A stretch of DNA of 64,000 nt from Atlantibacter sp032062175 (GTDB taxonomy: Bacteria; Pseudomonadota; Gammaproteobacteria; Enterobacterales; Enterobacteriaceae). The position numbers and the translations under genes were made by a program. Where the stretch lies: the NCBI RefSeq assembly GCF_032062175.1, contig NZ_DAMBQK010000005.1, positions 1-64,000 on the forward strand. The letters are read 5' to 3'. The notes under the pieces were generated by a model. The model saw only the letters and a program-made list of their open reading frames with translations, was not told where the DNA came from and made no database searches. Every line of letters begins with the position of its first letter. Positions within the stretch are counted from its first letter, which is position 1. Shown here one piece after another: positions 26,951-35,255 of this stretch.

Positions 26951-27469
26951 ATGCCTTTACACGGAAAGTTAATATTAAATGGTGCCGATTACGCACCTTT
27001 TAACCTGTATGGTGTTGGGGTATTAATGGCGCGCTCGGGAAAAGGCGCTTACAGAAATAAAGGAGCTTGTGGCTCAGTCCCCCACGATGGTCCATTACCG
27101 CCAGGTAAATACTGGATCGTTGATCGTGGTGAAGGTAACTGGTTCTCCCAAAAGAAAGAAGAATTTCATGACGGAGTAAATAGACTTATTGGTAGACGGG
27201 ATTTTGGTAAGTCGGATTGGTTTGCTTTATGGCGAGACGATTGGGGCATTGATGATTATACATGGGTTAAAGGCGTCATGAGAGGTAATTTCCGTTTGCA
27301 TCCCGGGACTGTTTCAGAAGGTTGCATCACCATCGCCCATCATTCAGATTTCGCAATGATTCGTAATGCGCTGATGAATACTTCGCTAATACAAGTTCCT
27401 TGTATGCGCACTCTTATGGCGCGTGGCTGGGTTGAGGTGGTTGCTGATGGTTCAAACAATTGCCTGTAG
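26951..27469 (+). CDS. DUF2778 (Tlde1-like) L,D-transpeptidase-type VI secretion effector
   Basis: 172 aa, no signal peptide. The LPPGKYWIVD segment (49-58) and HPGTVSEGCITI (His117, Ser122, Cys125) form the L,D-transpeptidase-like catalytic signature of the DUF2778/Tlde1 family. Salmonella Tlde1 is delivered by the type VI system to the target periplasm, where it cuts or exchanges peptidoglycan stem peptides. The next gene overlaps its 3' end by 23 bp and encodes a small membrane protein, and an hcp gene follows, so a toxin role fits. The DNA is visibly AT-richer than both flanks, suggesting transfer. No strong Shine-Dalgarno is seen; the ATG at 26951 begins the conserved region. Confidence 0.82.
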   Translation: MPLHGKLILNGADYAPFNLYGVGVLMARSGKGAYRNKGACGSVPHDGPLPPGKYWIVDRGEGNWFSQKKEEFHDGVNRLIGRRDFGKSDWFALWRDDWGIDDYTWVKGVMRGNFRLHPGTVSEGCITIAHHSDFAMIRNALMNTSLIQVPCMRTLMARGWVEVVADGSNNCL

Positions 27470-27710
27470 CGTTATTAAGGTTTGTTACTTCATTATGTTA
27501 CTCGTTATTATGGGGCATCTTTTCCCTCAATCTGAATTGTATATTGACAACGATATTGCAAGACAATTAGCCAGATTTATTAGCGGTGATATTAATGCGG
27601 AATCCGTTTACGATGCTTATTCATATATTGATTGGCTTATAATGTTAGCAATTATCACCCCTGTTTATATTTTGACGATGAAGTTAATCAGTAGAGTAAG
27701 GAGTAAATAA
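27447..27710 (+). CDS. Small two-TM protein, putative immunity protein to the upstream effector
   Basis: 87 aa, family not recognised. Two hydrophobic helices (about residues 8-26 and 62-80) flank an acidic loop (SELYIDNDIARQ..), and the basic tail KLISRVRSK should stay in the cytoplasm, putting the loop in the periplasm, where a peptidoglycan-acting effector would work. GAGGT precedes the ATG by 8 bp, inside the effector gene. The tight overlap and position between effector and hcp are the basis for calling it immunity; this is inference. Confidence 0.6.
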   Translation: MVQTIACSVIKVCYFIMLLVIMGHLFPQSELYIDNDIARQLARFISGDINAESVYDAYSYIDWLIMLAIITPVYILTMKLISRVRSK

Positions 27711-28151
27711 ATGCCAATCCCACCCTATATGTGGCTAAAAGATGACGGCGGCGCGGATGTTAAAGGATCGGTAGACGTAAAAGACCGCGAAGGAAGCATT
27801 GAGATCATAGGAATGAGCCACGGTATTAATCTGCCTGTAGATAGCGCTACCGGAAAAATAACGGGAACACGCCAGCATTCATCAATGATGTTTGAAAAAG
27901 AAGTGGATAGCTCAACGCCTTATTTGTACAAGGCTGCGGCAACGGGGCAGACATTGAAAAGCGCGGAGATGCGTTTCTATCATATTAATGATGCAGGGCA
28001 GGAAGTTTGCTATTACACCGTATTAATGGAAAATGTCAGGGTGACTGGCGTTAACTGCGGTGTGCCAAATGTGAAGTTAGCTGGCAATGATAAAATGAAC
28101 CATATTGAAAGTGTTAGCTTGCAGTATGAAAAATCACCTGGCGCATTGTAG
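27711..28151 (+). CDS. hcp: Hcp-family type VI secretion tube protein, frameshifted near the 3' end
   Basis: 146 aa as read. MPIPPYMWLKDDGGADVKGS and the GQTLKSAEMRFYHINDAGQE segment are typical of Hcp, which forms the hexameric inner tube and carries small effectors. AAGGAG precedes the ATG. The frame ends YEK-SPGAL-stop, which is not how the family ends. Adding one A to the five-A run at 28129-28133 restores YEK-ITWRIVDGNIQYTDAWNE.. to a stop at 28201, giving 163 aa and the family's normal C-terminus. So the gene has a one-base deletion, a sequencing error, or uses slippage. No other secretion-apparatus genes are nearby. Confidence 0.85.
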   Translation: MPIPPYMWLKDDGGADVKGSVDVKDREGSIEIIGMSHGINLPVDSATGKITGTRQHSSMMFEKEVDSSTPYLYKAAATGQTLKSAEMRFYHINDAGQEVCYYTVLMENVRVTGVNCGVPNVKLAGNDKMNHIESVSLQYEKSPGAL

Positions 28152-28201
28152 ATGGGAATATTCAGTATACGGATGCCTGGAACGAGCGCGCCACAGGGTA
28201 A
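28133..28201 (+). pseudogene. Out-of-frame remainder of the hcp C-terminus
   Basis: Twenty-two codons and a TAA in the frame one base off from hcp. They encode ITWRIVDGNIQYTDAWNE and a short tail, matching the conserved Hcp end (compare ITW..DGNI..D.W in related proteins, from memory). The stop lies 9 bp before a terminator, as expected for the true gene end. Confidence 0.8.
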
Positions 28202-28210
28202 TATTATCGA

Positions 28211-28243
28211 AAAGCCGGCCACGCTTAAGGTAACCGGCTTTTT
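28211..28243 (+). terminator. Terminator of the effector-hcp cassette
   Basis: AAAGCCGG..CCGGCTTTTTTT with a 15-nt loop, just after the restored hcp stop at 28201. Confidence 0.75.
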
Positions 28244-28288
28244 TTACGGAATATTTTAGCTGCTTTTTACACAGTAATAAGCGTTTTC

Positions 28289-28765
28289 CTACACGTAAAT
28301 CGCCGTCAGCGAGGCGCTGCCCAGGCTATGAAAATGGACATTAAAGCCCACCATTGCGCCGCTGGCCTCTTCATCTACCTCAATTCGTTCCACATCCAGC
28401 GCATACACGGTGAAAATATAGCGGTGGGATTCGCCTTTCGGCGGAGCCGCGCCGCCGTAGCACGCGTTGCCGAAATCGGTGCGCGTCTGCACGGCGCCTT
28501 CCGGCAACGCCGCCTGGCCCGAACCCGACCCCTGGGGCAGCACCAGCGTATCCGCCGGTAAATTCGCCACCACCCAGTGCCACCAGCCGGAACCGGTCGG
28601 CGCGTCGGGATCGTAACAGGTCACCACAAAACTTTTGGTGCCCGGCGGGACGTCATCCCATGCCAGGTGCGGCGAAATATTATCGCCTTCGTATCCCATG
28701 CCGTTAAACACGTGGCGGAGCGGGAGCTTATCGCCATCCGTAATGTCCCGACTGAATAATTTCAT
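28289..28765 (-). CDS. ybhB: PEBP/Raf-kinase-inhibitor-like protein YbhB
   Basis: 158 aa, the E. coli length. It has the phosphatidylethanolamine-binding fold: CYDPDAPTGSGWWHWVV (ligand pocket), and the conserved PPKGESHRYIFTVYAL. The function in bacteria is unknown; homologues inhibit serine proteases or kinases in vitro. It sits next to bioA on the same strand. Confidence 0.93.
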   Translation of the reverse strand: MKLFSRDITDGDKLPLRHVFNGMGYEGDNISPHLAWDDVPPGTKSFVVTCYDPDAPTGSGWWHWVVANLPADTLVLPQGSGSGQAALPEGAVQTRTDFGNACYGGAAPPKGESHRYIFTVYALDVERIEVDEEASGAMVGFNVHFHSLGSASLTAIYV

Positions 28766-28830
28766 AGGGGTTCCTTAAGCGGTTTTGAATGAAATTTCAC
28801 TTCACGAAGTGTAGTGCATTCGGCCCGAGA

Positions 28831-30120
28831 TCAGCGAAACAGCGTCGGGTCGTTAACAGCTTTCACCACGGCGACAGTTAACCGACTTAGCTGTTCTGGG
28901 CTAATCACATACGGCGGCATCAGATAAATCAGCCGGCCAAACGGCCTGATCCACACCCCGTGTTCAACAAAGAATTTCTGAAGCCGCGCCATATCAACCG
29001 GGGAGTGGGTCTCCACCACGCCAATTGCGCCCAGTATCCGCACATCCGCCACCTGCGGCGATTCCCGACAGGGGGCCAGCTCCGCGTTTAACTGCGCTTC
29101 AATCGCAGCGACCTGGCCGCGCCATGCGCCGGTTTCCAGGATTGCCAGGCTTTCTGCGGCTACCGCGCAGGCCAGCGGGTTGCCCATAAACGTCGGGCCG
29201 TGCATAAAACAACCTGCTGCGCCGTCGCTGATGGTGTTAGCGACGTGGCGTGTAGTGAGCGTGGCGGAGAGCGTCATGGTGCCGCCAGTAATGGCTTTAC
29301 CGAGGCATAAAATATCCGGCGCGATACCCGCATGTTCACAGGCGAACAGTTTGCCGCTGCGGCCAAAGCCGGTGGCGATCTCATCGGCAATCAGCAGAAT
29401 GCCTTCCCGGTCGCACATCTTGCGGATGCGCCGCAGCCATTCAGGATGGTAAAAGCGCATTCCGCCCGCGCCCTGAACGATCGGCTCAACGATAATGGCG
29501 GCGATGTCGTGGCGATGGGCCGCCATCAGCCGGGCGAACGGGGCGATATCCCGCTCGTCGAATTCCCCGTCGAAACGGCTGGATGGCGCCGGGGCAAACA
29601 GGTTTTCCGGCAGGTAGCCTTTCCACAAACTGTGCATTGAATTATCGGGATCGCACACCGACATCGCACCGAACGTGTCGCCATGATAGCCGTGGCGGAA
29701 GGTCAGAAAACGCTGGCGCGGTTCATCCTTTGCGTGCCAGTACTGCAACGCCATCTTCATTGCCACTTCTACCGCCACCGAACCTGAATCCGCCAGGAAT
29801 ACGCACTCCAGCGCGGCAGGCGTCATCTCAACCAGCTTGCGGCACAGCGCAATGGCGGAAGGATGCGTGATGCCGCCAAACATCACGTGCGACATCTGGT
29901 CAATCTGGCGCTTCATCGCCGCGTTCAGACGCGGATGGTTGTAGCCGTGGATCGCCGCCCACCAGGATGACATGCCGTCCACAAGCCGCTCGCCGCTCGC
30001 CAGCTCCAGTTCGCATCCGTCGGCCCGCACCACCGGATACACCGGCAGCGGCTGGGTCATCGAGGTGTACGGATGCCAAATATGCTGTTGGTCAAAGGCA
30101 AGGTCCTGTTGCGTTATCAT
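28831..30120 (-). CDS. bioA: Adenosylmethionine-8-amino-7-oxononanoate aminotransferase BioA
   Basis: 429 aa class III PLP aminotransferase that makes 7,8-diaminopelargonate using S-adenosylmethionine as amino donor. The PLP lysine is in LCLGKAITGG (about 274), Asp in IADEIATGFGR, and the substrate SSWWAAIHGY segment is near residue 50. It is divergent from bioBFCD, with the BirA operator between them. Confidence 0.97.
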   Translation of the reverse strand: MITQQDLAFDQQHIWHPYTSMTQPLPVYPVVRADGCELELASGERLVDGMSSWWAAIHGYNHPRLNAAMKRQIDQMSHVMFGGITHPSAIALCRKLVEMTPAALECVFLADSGSVAVEVAMKMALQYWHAKDEPRQRFLTFRHGYHGDTFGAMSVCDPDNSMHSLWKGYLPENLFAPAPSSRFDGEFDERDIAPFARLMAAHRHDIAAIIVEPIVQGAGGMRFYHPEWLRRIRKMCDREGILLIADEIATGFGRSGKLFACEHAGIAPDILCLGKAITGGTMTLSATLTTRHVANTISDGAAGCFMHGPTFMGNPLACAVAAESLAILETGAWRGQVAAIEAQLNAELAPCRESPQVADVRILGAIGVVETHSPVDMARLQKFFVEHGVWIRPFGRLIYLMPPYVISPEQLSRLTVAVVKAVNDPTLFR

Positions 30121-30123
30121 GAC

Positions 30124-30157
30124 TTGTAAACCATTTTAAAAAGAATTAGGTTTACGA
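30124..30157. promoter_or_regulatory. bioO, BirA operator
   Basis: TGTAAACC-N16-GGTTTACG (30125-30156), the inverted repeat bound by the BirA-biotinyl-AMP dimer, overlapping the two face-to-face bio promoters. Only the outermost base of the right arm differs from a perfect palindrome. Confidence 0.9.
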
Positions 30158-30204
30158 GTATAAACCGAACCGATAAGAAGCAACACCCCTTTTGGAGAAG
30201 CAAC

Positions 30205-31245
30205 ATGGCTGATTCCCCTCGCTGGACACTGTCGCAAGTCACTGCATTATTTGAGAAACCGCTCCTCGATCTGCTGTTCGACGCGCAGACCGTCCATCGT
30301 CAGCATTTCGATCCGCGCCAGGTGCAGGTCAGTACGCTGCTGTCGATCAAAACCGGAGCCTGTCCGGAAGACTGCAAATATTGCCCGCAAAGCTCGCGCT
30401 ACAAAACCGGCCTGGAAGCCGAAAAACTGATGGAAGTGGAACAGGTGCTGGACTCGGCGCGCAAAGCCAAAGCCGCGGGATCGACCCGTTTTTGCATGGG
30501 CGCGGCCTGGAAAAACCCCCACGAGCGCGATATGCCATATCTGGAGCAAATGGTGCAGGGCGTGAAATCAATGGGCCTGGAGGCCTGTATGACGCTCGGT
30601 ACGCTGTCGGAGACGCAGGCACAGCGCCTGGCCTCGGCGGGGCTGGATTACTACAACCACAACCTCGACACCTCGCCGGAGTTTTACGGCAACATCATCA
30701 CCACCCGCAGCTATCAGGAGCGTCTGGATACCCTGGATAAAGTACGTGACGCCGGGATCAAAGTCTGTTCCGGCGGCATCGTCGGGCTGGGGGAAACTGT
30801 CACCGATCGCGCCGGGTTATTACTGCAACTGGCGAATCTGCCCACCCCGCCGGAAAGCGTGCCAATCAACATGCTGGTGAAGGTGAAAGGTACGCCGCTG
30901 GCGGACAACGACGACGTCGACGCGTTTGATTTTATCCGCACCATCGCGGTGGCGCGCATCATGATGCCGAGCTCGTTTGTGCGTCTTTCCGCCGGGCGCG
31001 AGCAGATGAACGAGCAGACTCAGGCGATGTGCTTTATGGCGGGCGCCAACTCGATTTTCTACGGCTGCAAACTGCTGACCACGCCGAACCCGGAAGAGGA
31101 CAAAGATCTGCAACTGTTCCGTAAGTTGGGGATTAACCCGGAGCAAACGGCGGTGCTGTTGGGGGATAACGAGCAGCAACAGCGGCTGGAAGCGCAGCTC
31201 CAGACGCCGGATACCGATGATTACTACAACGCGGCGGTGGTATGA
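30205..31245 (+). CDS. bioB: Biotin synthase BioB
   Basis: 346 aa radical SAM enzyme that inserts sulfur into dethiobiotin. The 4Fe-4S cysteines Cys53, Cys57 and Cys60 are in GACPEDCKYC; the second cluster ligands follow in FCMG, ACMTLG and VCSGG, with the conserved RLSAGR arginine. GGAGAAGC precedes the ATG. bioF overlaps its end by 4 bp. Confidence 0.97.
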   Translation: MADSPRWTLSQVTALFEKPLLDLLFDAQTVHRQHFDPRQVQVSTLLSIKTGACPEDCKYCPQSSRYKTGLEAEKLMEVEQVLDSARKAKAAGSTRFCMGAAWKNPHERDMPYLEQMVQGVKSMGLEACMTLGTLSETQAQRLASAGLDYYNHNLDTSPEFYGNIITTRSYQERLDTLDKVRDAGIKVCSGGIVGLGETVTDRAGLLLQLANLPTPPESVPINMLVKVKGTPLADNDDVDAFDFIRTIAVARIMMPSSFVRLSAGREQMNEQTQAMCFMAGANSIFYGCKLLTTPNPEEDKDLQLFRKLGINPEQTAVLLGDNEQQQRLEAQLQTPDTDDYYNAAVV

Positions 31246-32387
31246 GCTGGCAACAGCGCATCGCAGCCGCCCTTGACGAACGCCGGGCGGCGAACGCCTT
31301 TCGCACCCGCATGGTAGGGGAAAGCGACGCCACGGGGTTTATCCACCAGGGGCAGCGTTACCGCAATTTTTCCGGTAACGACTATCTGGGACTAAGCCGC
31401 CATCCGGCACTCGTTGAGGCCTGGCGGCAGGGCGCGCAGCGCTACGGCGTGGGCAGCGGCGGCTCCGGGCACGTGACAGGTTTTCATCAGGCGCACCACC
31501 AACTGGAACAAACCCTGGCGTCGTGGCTGGGCTATCCGCGCACGCTGTTGTTTATCTCCGGATTTTCGGCAAACCAGGCGGTGATTAGCGCGTTAATGCA
31601 AAAAGAGGATCGCATCGTCGCCGACCGGCTAAGCCACGCTTCGCTGCTGGAAGCCGCCAGCTTAAGCCCGGCGGACCTGCGCCGTTTTCACCACAATGAT
31701 GTTGCTTCCCTGCAAACGTTGCTGGGCAAACCGCTTAGCGGCCAGCAACTGGTGGTCACGGAAGGCGTGTTCAGTATGGATGGCGACAGCGCGCCGCTGG
31801 CGGAAATCGCGGCGGCAAAGCGCAACGCGCTGTTGATGGTGGATGACGCCCACGGTATCGGCGTGGTGGGCGAGGGCGGGCGCGGTAGCTGTGCGGCGGC
31901 GAACGTCAAACCGGATATTCTGGTGGTGACCTTTGGCAAAGCCTTTGGCCTGAGCGGCGCGGCGGTGTTGTGCAGCGACAATCTGGCGGATTATTTATTG
32001 CAGTTCGCCCGCCACCTGATTTACAGCACCGCGATGCCCCCCGCCCAGGCGCATGCGCTGCAAACTGCGGTGGCGGTGATCCAGCAAGCGGATGCGCAGC
32101 GCGCCACGCTTTATCGCCATATCGCGCATTTTCGCCGTGAGATGGCGGCCATTCCGCTCCGGTTAGCCGATTCTGATACGGCTATTCAGCCCATTATCGT
32201 CGGCGATAATCAACGCACCCTGCAACTTGCCGCCAGCCTGCGCGAACGCGGTTTGTGGGTGACGGCCATTCGCCCGCCGACGGTGCCGGCAGGCAGTGCC
32301 CGGCTACGTATTACCCTGACGGCGGCCCATTCCGAAAGTGATATCGACACACTGCTGGAGGCGCTCCATGACGTCACTCGTGAATAA
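31242..32387 (+). CDS. bioF: 8-amino-7-oxononanoate synthase BioF
   Basis: 381 aa PLP-dependent alpha-oxoamine synthase joining pimeloyl-ACP and alanine. The PLP lysine lies in VTFGKAFGLSG (about 236), with SGGSGHVTG and VDDAHGIGV upstream. ATGA overlap with bioB and a 20-bp overlap with bioC indicate coupled translation. Confidence 0.96.
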   Translation: MSWQQRIAAALDERRAANAFRTRMVGESDATGFIHQGQRYRNFSGNDYLGLSRHPALVEAWRQGAQRYGVGSGGSGHVTGFHQAHHQLEQTLASWLGYPRTLLFISGFSANQAVISALMQKEDRIVADRLSHASLLEAASLSPADLRRFHHNDVASLQTLLGKPLSGQQLVVTEGVFSMDGDSAPLAEIAAAKRNALLMVDDAHGIGVVGEGGRGSCAAANVKPDILVVTFGKAFGLSGAAVLCSDNLADYLLQFARHLIYSTAMPPAQAHALQTAVAVIQQADAQRATLYRHIAHFRREMAAIPLRLADSDTAIQPIIVGDNQRTLQLAASLRERGLWVTAIRPPTVPAGSARLRITLTAAHSESDIDTLLEALHDVTRE

Positions 32388-33126
32388 AACCGCCGTCGCC
32401 GCCGCCTTTAGCCGCGCTGCCGCGCATTATGACAAGCATGCAGCGTTTCAACGGGAAAGCGGCGAACGGCTCATGGGTTTGCTGGATCAGGCATCGTTTG
32501 CTCAGGTGCTTGATGCCGGTTGCGGCACCGGTTATTTCAGCCGCTACTGGCAGCAACGGGGCAGTTGCGTGACGGCGTTGGATCTGTCTGAGGAGATGCT
32601 GCGTACCGCTCAGGGGAATCAGGCGGCGCAGCGTTATCTCCAGGGAGATATTGAAAACCTGCCGCTGGCGTCAGAAAGCGTCGATTTAGCCTGGAGCAAC
32701 CTGGCGGTGCAGTGGTGCAGCGATCTTGCCGGTGGGCTACGTGAACTGTGGCGCGTGACGCGCCCCGGCGGACGCATCGCCTTTACCACGTTGGTTGCCG
32801 GATCGCTCAACGAGCTACACCAGGCGTGGCGCGGGGTGGATGATGCCAGCCATGCAAATACTTTCTTACCCGTTGACGCGGTGCTGGACGCCTGTGCGCC
32901 GTTCCCACTGCACTGGCAGCTAAGCCCGCTGACGCTGCATTTTACCGACCCGCTCAGCGCCATGCAGTCCCTGAAGGGCATTGGCGCGACCCACCTGCAC
33001 CACGGGCGTGAAAACCGGGTATTGACCCGCAGCCAGTTGCAACAACTGGCGCTGGCCTGGCCGCAGCAGAGCGGACGCTATCCCCTGACCTATCAACTTT
33101 TTTGTGGAGTAATAAGCCGTGAGTAA
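32368..33126 (+). CDS. bioC: Malonyl-ACP O-methyltransferase BioC
   Basis: 252 aa class I SAM methyltransferase that caps malonyl-ACP so that fatty-acid enzymes can build the pimeloyl chain. SAM motif I is LDAGCGTGYFS (about 47). The start MTSLVNK at 32368 matches the family length; the frame back to 32338 lies within bioF. bioD overlaps its last codons. Confidence 0.94.
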   Translation: MTSLVNKTAVAAAFSRAAAHYDKHAAFQRESGERLMGLLDQASFAQVLDAGCGTGYFSRYWQQRGSCVTALDLSEEMLRTAQGNQAAQRYLQGDIENLPLASESVDLAWSNLAVQWCSDLAGGLRELWRVTRPGGRIAFTTLVAGSLNELHQAWRGVDDASHANTFLPVDAVLDACAPFPLHWQLSPLTLHFTDPLSAMQSLKGIGATHLHHGRENRVLTRSQLQQLALAWPQQSGRYPLTYQLFCGVISRE

Positions 33127-33796
33127 ACGCTGGTTCGTCGCCGGAACCGACACCGAAGTGGGCAAAACCGTCGCCAGTTGCGCATTATTGCAGGCAGCCA
33201 ACCGGGCGGGCTACCGCAGCGCCGGGTTTAAGCCCGTGGCGTCGGGCAGCGACATTACCCCTGAGGGCGTGCGCAACAGCGATGCGCTGGCGCTCCAGCG
33301 CAACAGTTCACTGGCGTTGGGGTATGACGAAGTCAATCCCTACGTGTTTGAGGAACCGACGTCGCCGCATCTGGTAAGCCGTTCTACGGGCGTGGCGATT
33401 GAACGCGCGGTGATGTCGCAGGGGCTGGCAGCGCTCGAACAAAGAGCCGACTGGGTGCAGGTTGAAGGCGCAGGCGGCTGGTTTACCCCGCTTGGCGAAA
33501 CCTGGACCTTTGCCGACTGGGTGGTAGAAGAACAACTGCCAGTGATCCTGGTGGTGGGCGTTAAATTGGGCTGCATCAATCACGCCATGCTGACTGCCGC
33601 TGCCGTACAAGCTGCCGGGTTACGTTTAGCGGGCTGGATCGCCAACGACGTGACGCCGCCCGGCGCGCGTCATCAGGATTATTTAGCCTCGCTACAGGCG
33701 CGTATTCCTGCGCCGCTGCTCGGCGAAATTCCCTGGCTTAACGACCCGTTTACCCAGGATACAGGCCGTTTTCTGGATATTTTCCTGCTCGATTAA
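33119..33796 (+). CDS. bioD: Dethiobiotin synthetase BioD
   Basis: 225 aa from a GTG at 33119 overlapping the bioC stop by 8 bp. The P-loop GTDTEVGKT is at residues 8-16; ADWVQVEGAGGWFTPL carries the carboxylate and phosphate contacts. It closes the ureido ring of dethiobiotin with CO2 and ATP. It ends bioBFCD, and its stop overlaps the stop of the convergent ATPase gene. Confidence 0.96.
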   Translation: MSKRWFVAGTDTEVGKTVASCALLQAANRAGYRSAGFKPVASGSDITPEGVRNSDALALQRNSSLALGYDEVNPYVFEEPTSPHLVSRSTGVAIERAVMSQGLAALEQRADWVQVEGAGGWFTPLGETWTFADWVVEEQLPVILVVGVKLGCINHAMLTAAAVQAAGLRLAGWIANDVTPPGARHQDYLASLQARIPAPLLGEIPWLNDPFTQDTGRFLDIFLLD

Positions 33797-34503
33797 CAGT
33801 GAATCAAGGGCAGCAGGCGCGGGTTATCGAGTTGCGCCACGCTGCCCTGCGCCACGCTTCTCCCTTTGTGCAGCAGGCAAAAACGCTCGGCCACTCGGCG
33901 GATAAACGACATCCGCTGCTCTACCATCAAAATCGACAGGCCGAACTCGCGGTTTAGCCGCAGTAACACATCCCCCAGCTTGTGAATAAACCCGGCGCTG
34001 TTGCCGCGCGTGGGTTCATCCAGAATCAATAATGCCGGCTGGATCACCAGTGCATTGGCCAGCGCCAGCCGCTGCTGGTTCTCATCGCTCAGCGCCGCGC
34101 CGCGCGTGTGGCGCAGCGGATACAGTTCGGGAAACAGCGTAAAGGTCGATTCAGGGATCGTTCCGTGGTTCTCTCCGGCGGCGCGCAGGGCGATGAGCAG
34201 GTTCTCTTCCACCGTTAACCCGGAAAAAATCCGCCGGTCGTGAGGCACGTAACCGATGCCCAGCGCGGCGCGCATATCGGCGCTGGCGTCAGTGAGCTGT
34301 TGCGGCGCAAATCCGGCATGTCGCCAGACGATAGTGCCGCTCTGGACTGGCAGATGCCCGGTAATGCAGTTTAGCAACGTGGTTTTTCCCATCCCCTGTG
34401 CGCCGGTAATGCAGATGCACTCCCCGGGGAGCATCTCCAGATCCACATTCCATAAAACATGGCGTTCGCCATAAAACTGATTCACTGAATGCAAACTCAA
34501 CAT
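33793..34503 (-). CDS. Orphan UrtE/LivF-like ABC ATPase with altered catalytic motifs
   Basis: 236 aa. Most like the urea transporter ATPase UrtE. Walker A GAQGMGKTT (34-42) and Walker B LLILDEP (158-164) are intact. The Q-loop reads GYVPHDRRIF, with His88 where UrtE has Gln, and the signature is LSDENQQ (139-145) rather than LSGGQQQ. MVEQ (193-196) is the family's switch region. No permease, binding protein or other Urt gene is adjacent, so it is either a decaying remnant or an ATPase with a changed role. It is absent from E. coli K-12 at this site. Confidence 0.75.
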   Translation of the reverse strand: MLSLHSVNQFYGERHVLWNVDLEMLPGECICITGAQGMGKTTLLNCITGHLPVQSGTIVWRHAGFAPQQLTDASADMRAALGIGYVPHDRRIFSGLTVEENLLIALRAAGENHGTIPESTFTLFPELYPLRHTRGAALSDENQQRLALANALVIQPALLILDEPTRGNSAGFIHKLGDVLLRLNREFGLSILMVEQRMSFIRRVAERFCLLHKGRSVAQGSVAQLDNPRLLPLIHC

Positions 34504-34849
34504 AAATGCTCCTGGGTTGTACCGCGACGGATTCAGGAATACTGCAATTCCTCTGCCAGTGCGGCTGCGGATGAGCAGCGAGAAGTAAAATTAAGAATAA
34601 ACTCACACATTCGGCGTATTCCTGCGCTTGCGGGTAATAGCGCAAGATAGCGCTGCACTTTAACAGTGCTTTAACATTCTCCGCTGGTGCAGCGGTGCGA
34701 CCAGTAGCGGTACGGTTGCGCAACGGATCCGCCAGGCATGTCAGTTTTGGCAAAAAACCACCAAAATTAGCGATAAATTTTTTTTTACCCGACCGGCCCA
34801 CCAAAAGCAGGGTTTGTCCTGGGCGGCGAGGCTTCAGGGCTGCACCCAC

Positions 34850-34872
34850 TTATCCACTATTCCTGTGGATAA
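34850..34872. promoter_or_regulatory. Inverted pair of DnaA-like boxes upstream of uvrB
   Basis: TTATCCACT (34850-34858) and TGTGGATAA (34864-34872, whose complement is the perfect DnaA box TTATCCACA), five bases apart. DnaA binding upstream of E. coli uvrB (at the P3 promoter) has been described, so conservation is plausible. Confidence 0.6.
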
Positions 34873-35166
34873 CCTTGTGCATTAGAGTTAGAAAACTGGT
34901 GGGAAGCGAGAGAATACGCGGGTTGCGCATGAATTGGCGCGAAAGGCGGCTCATAAAAATTTAGTTTATTTTACAACAGATTATATAAAATCAATGGTTG
35001 TCAAAAAAGTGTCACGGGTTGCCACAAAACTTTCATTACCTTGCTTGACAAATGTTAAAAAACCGGTTCGTTTGGGGATAACCGGCTATTGCGCACCAAT
35101 ATATCCTGTTTATACTTTTGCCGGCGGTTGACCGCAAAATTTTGGTGTTAAATCAAGTGTATCCTG

Positions 35167-35186
35167 TACTGTGTTTTTATCCAGTC
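35167..35186. promoter_or_regulatory. LexA box of uvrB
   Basis: TACTGTGTTTTTATCCAGTC, close to the E. coli uvrB SOS box as I recall it and to the consensus CTGT-N8-ACAG (CCAG on the right). It lies 70 bp before the start codon. Confidence 0.85.
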
Positions 35187-35255
35187 TTTTGCGTTGGCAA
35201 ATTGACCGTGAGGGAGTAAAATTATCCATTCCCCCCGCAACGCGCCAGGTATCCA

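Larger units (their letters stand above)
34504..35255. other. Long non-coding region before uvrB
   Basis: 752 bp without a credible gene; an open frame on the minus strand (to 34849) is a shadow extension of the ATPase gene in another frame. The part from about 34850 is AT-rich and holds an inverted pair of DnaA-like boxes (34850-34872) and the uvrB LexA box (35167-35186). The 34504-34840 part shows nothing I recognise. Confidence 0.6.

Noticed and set aside
28152..28256. 34-codon frame starting at the ATG right after the hcp stop
   Set aside because: It runs through the terminator, and the same DNA reads as the true hcp C-terminus in another frame.
28259..28282. Possible second attB-like copy (TGCTTTTTACAC) right of the T6SS cassette
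   Set aside because: Only a T-run and a few flanking bases agree with the core at 20270; too weak to call an att junction.
34289..34849. 186-aa minus-strand frame upstream of the UrtE-like gene
   Set aside because: Half of it overlaps the ATPase gene in another frame and the rest has no protein-like pattern.
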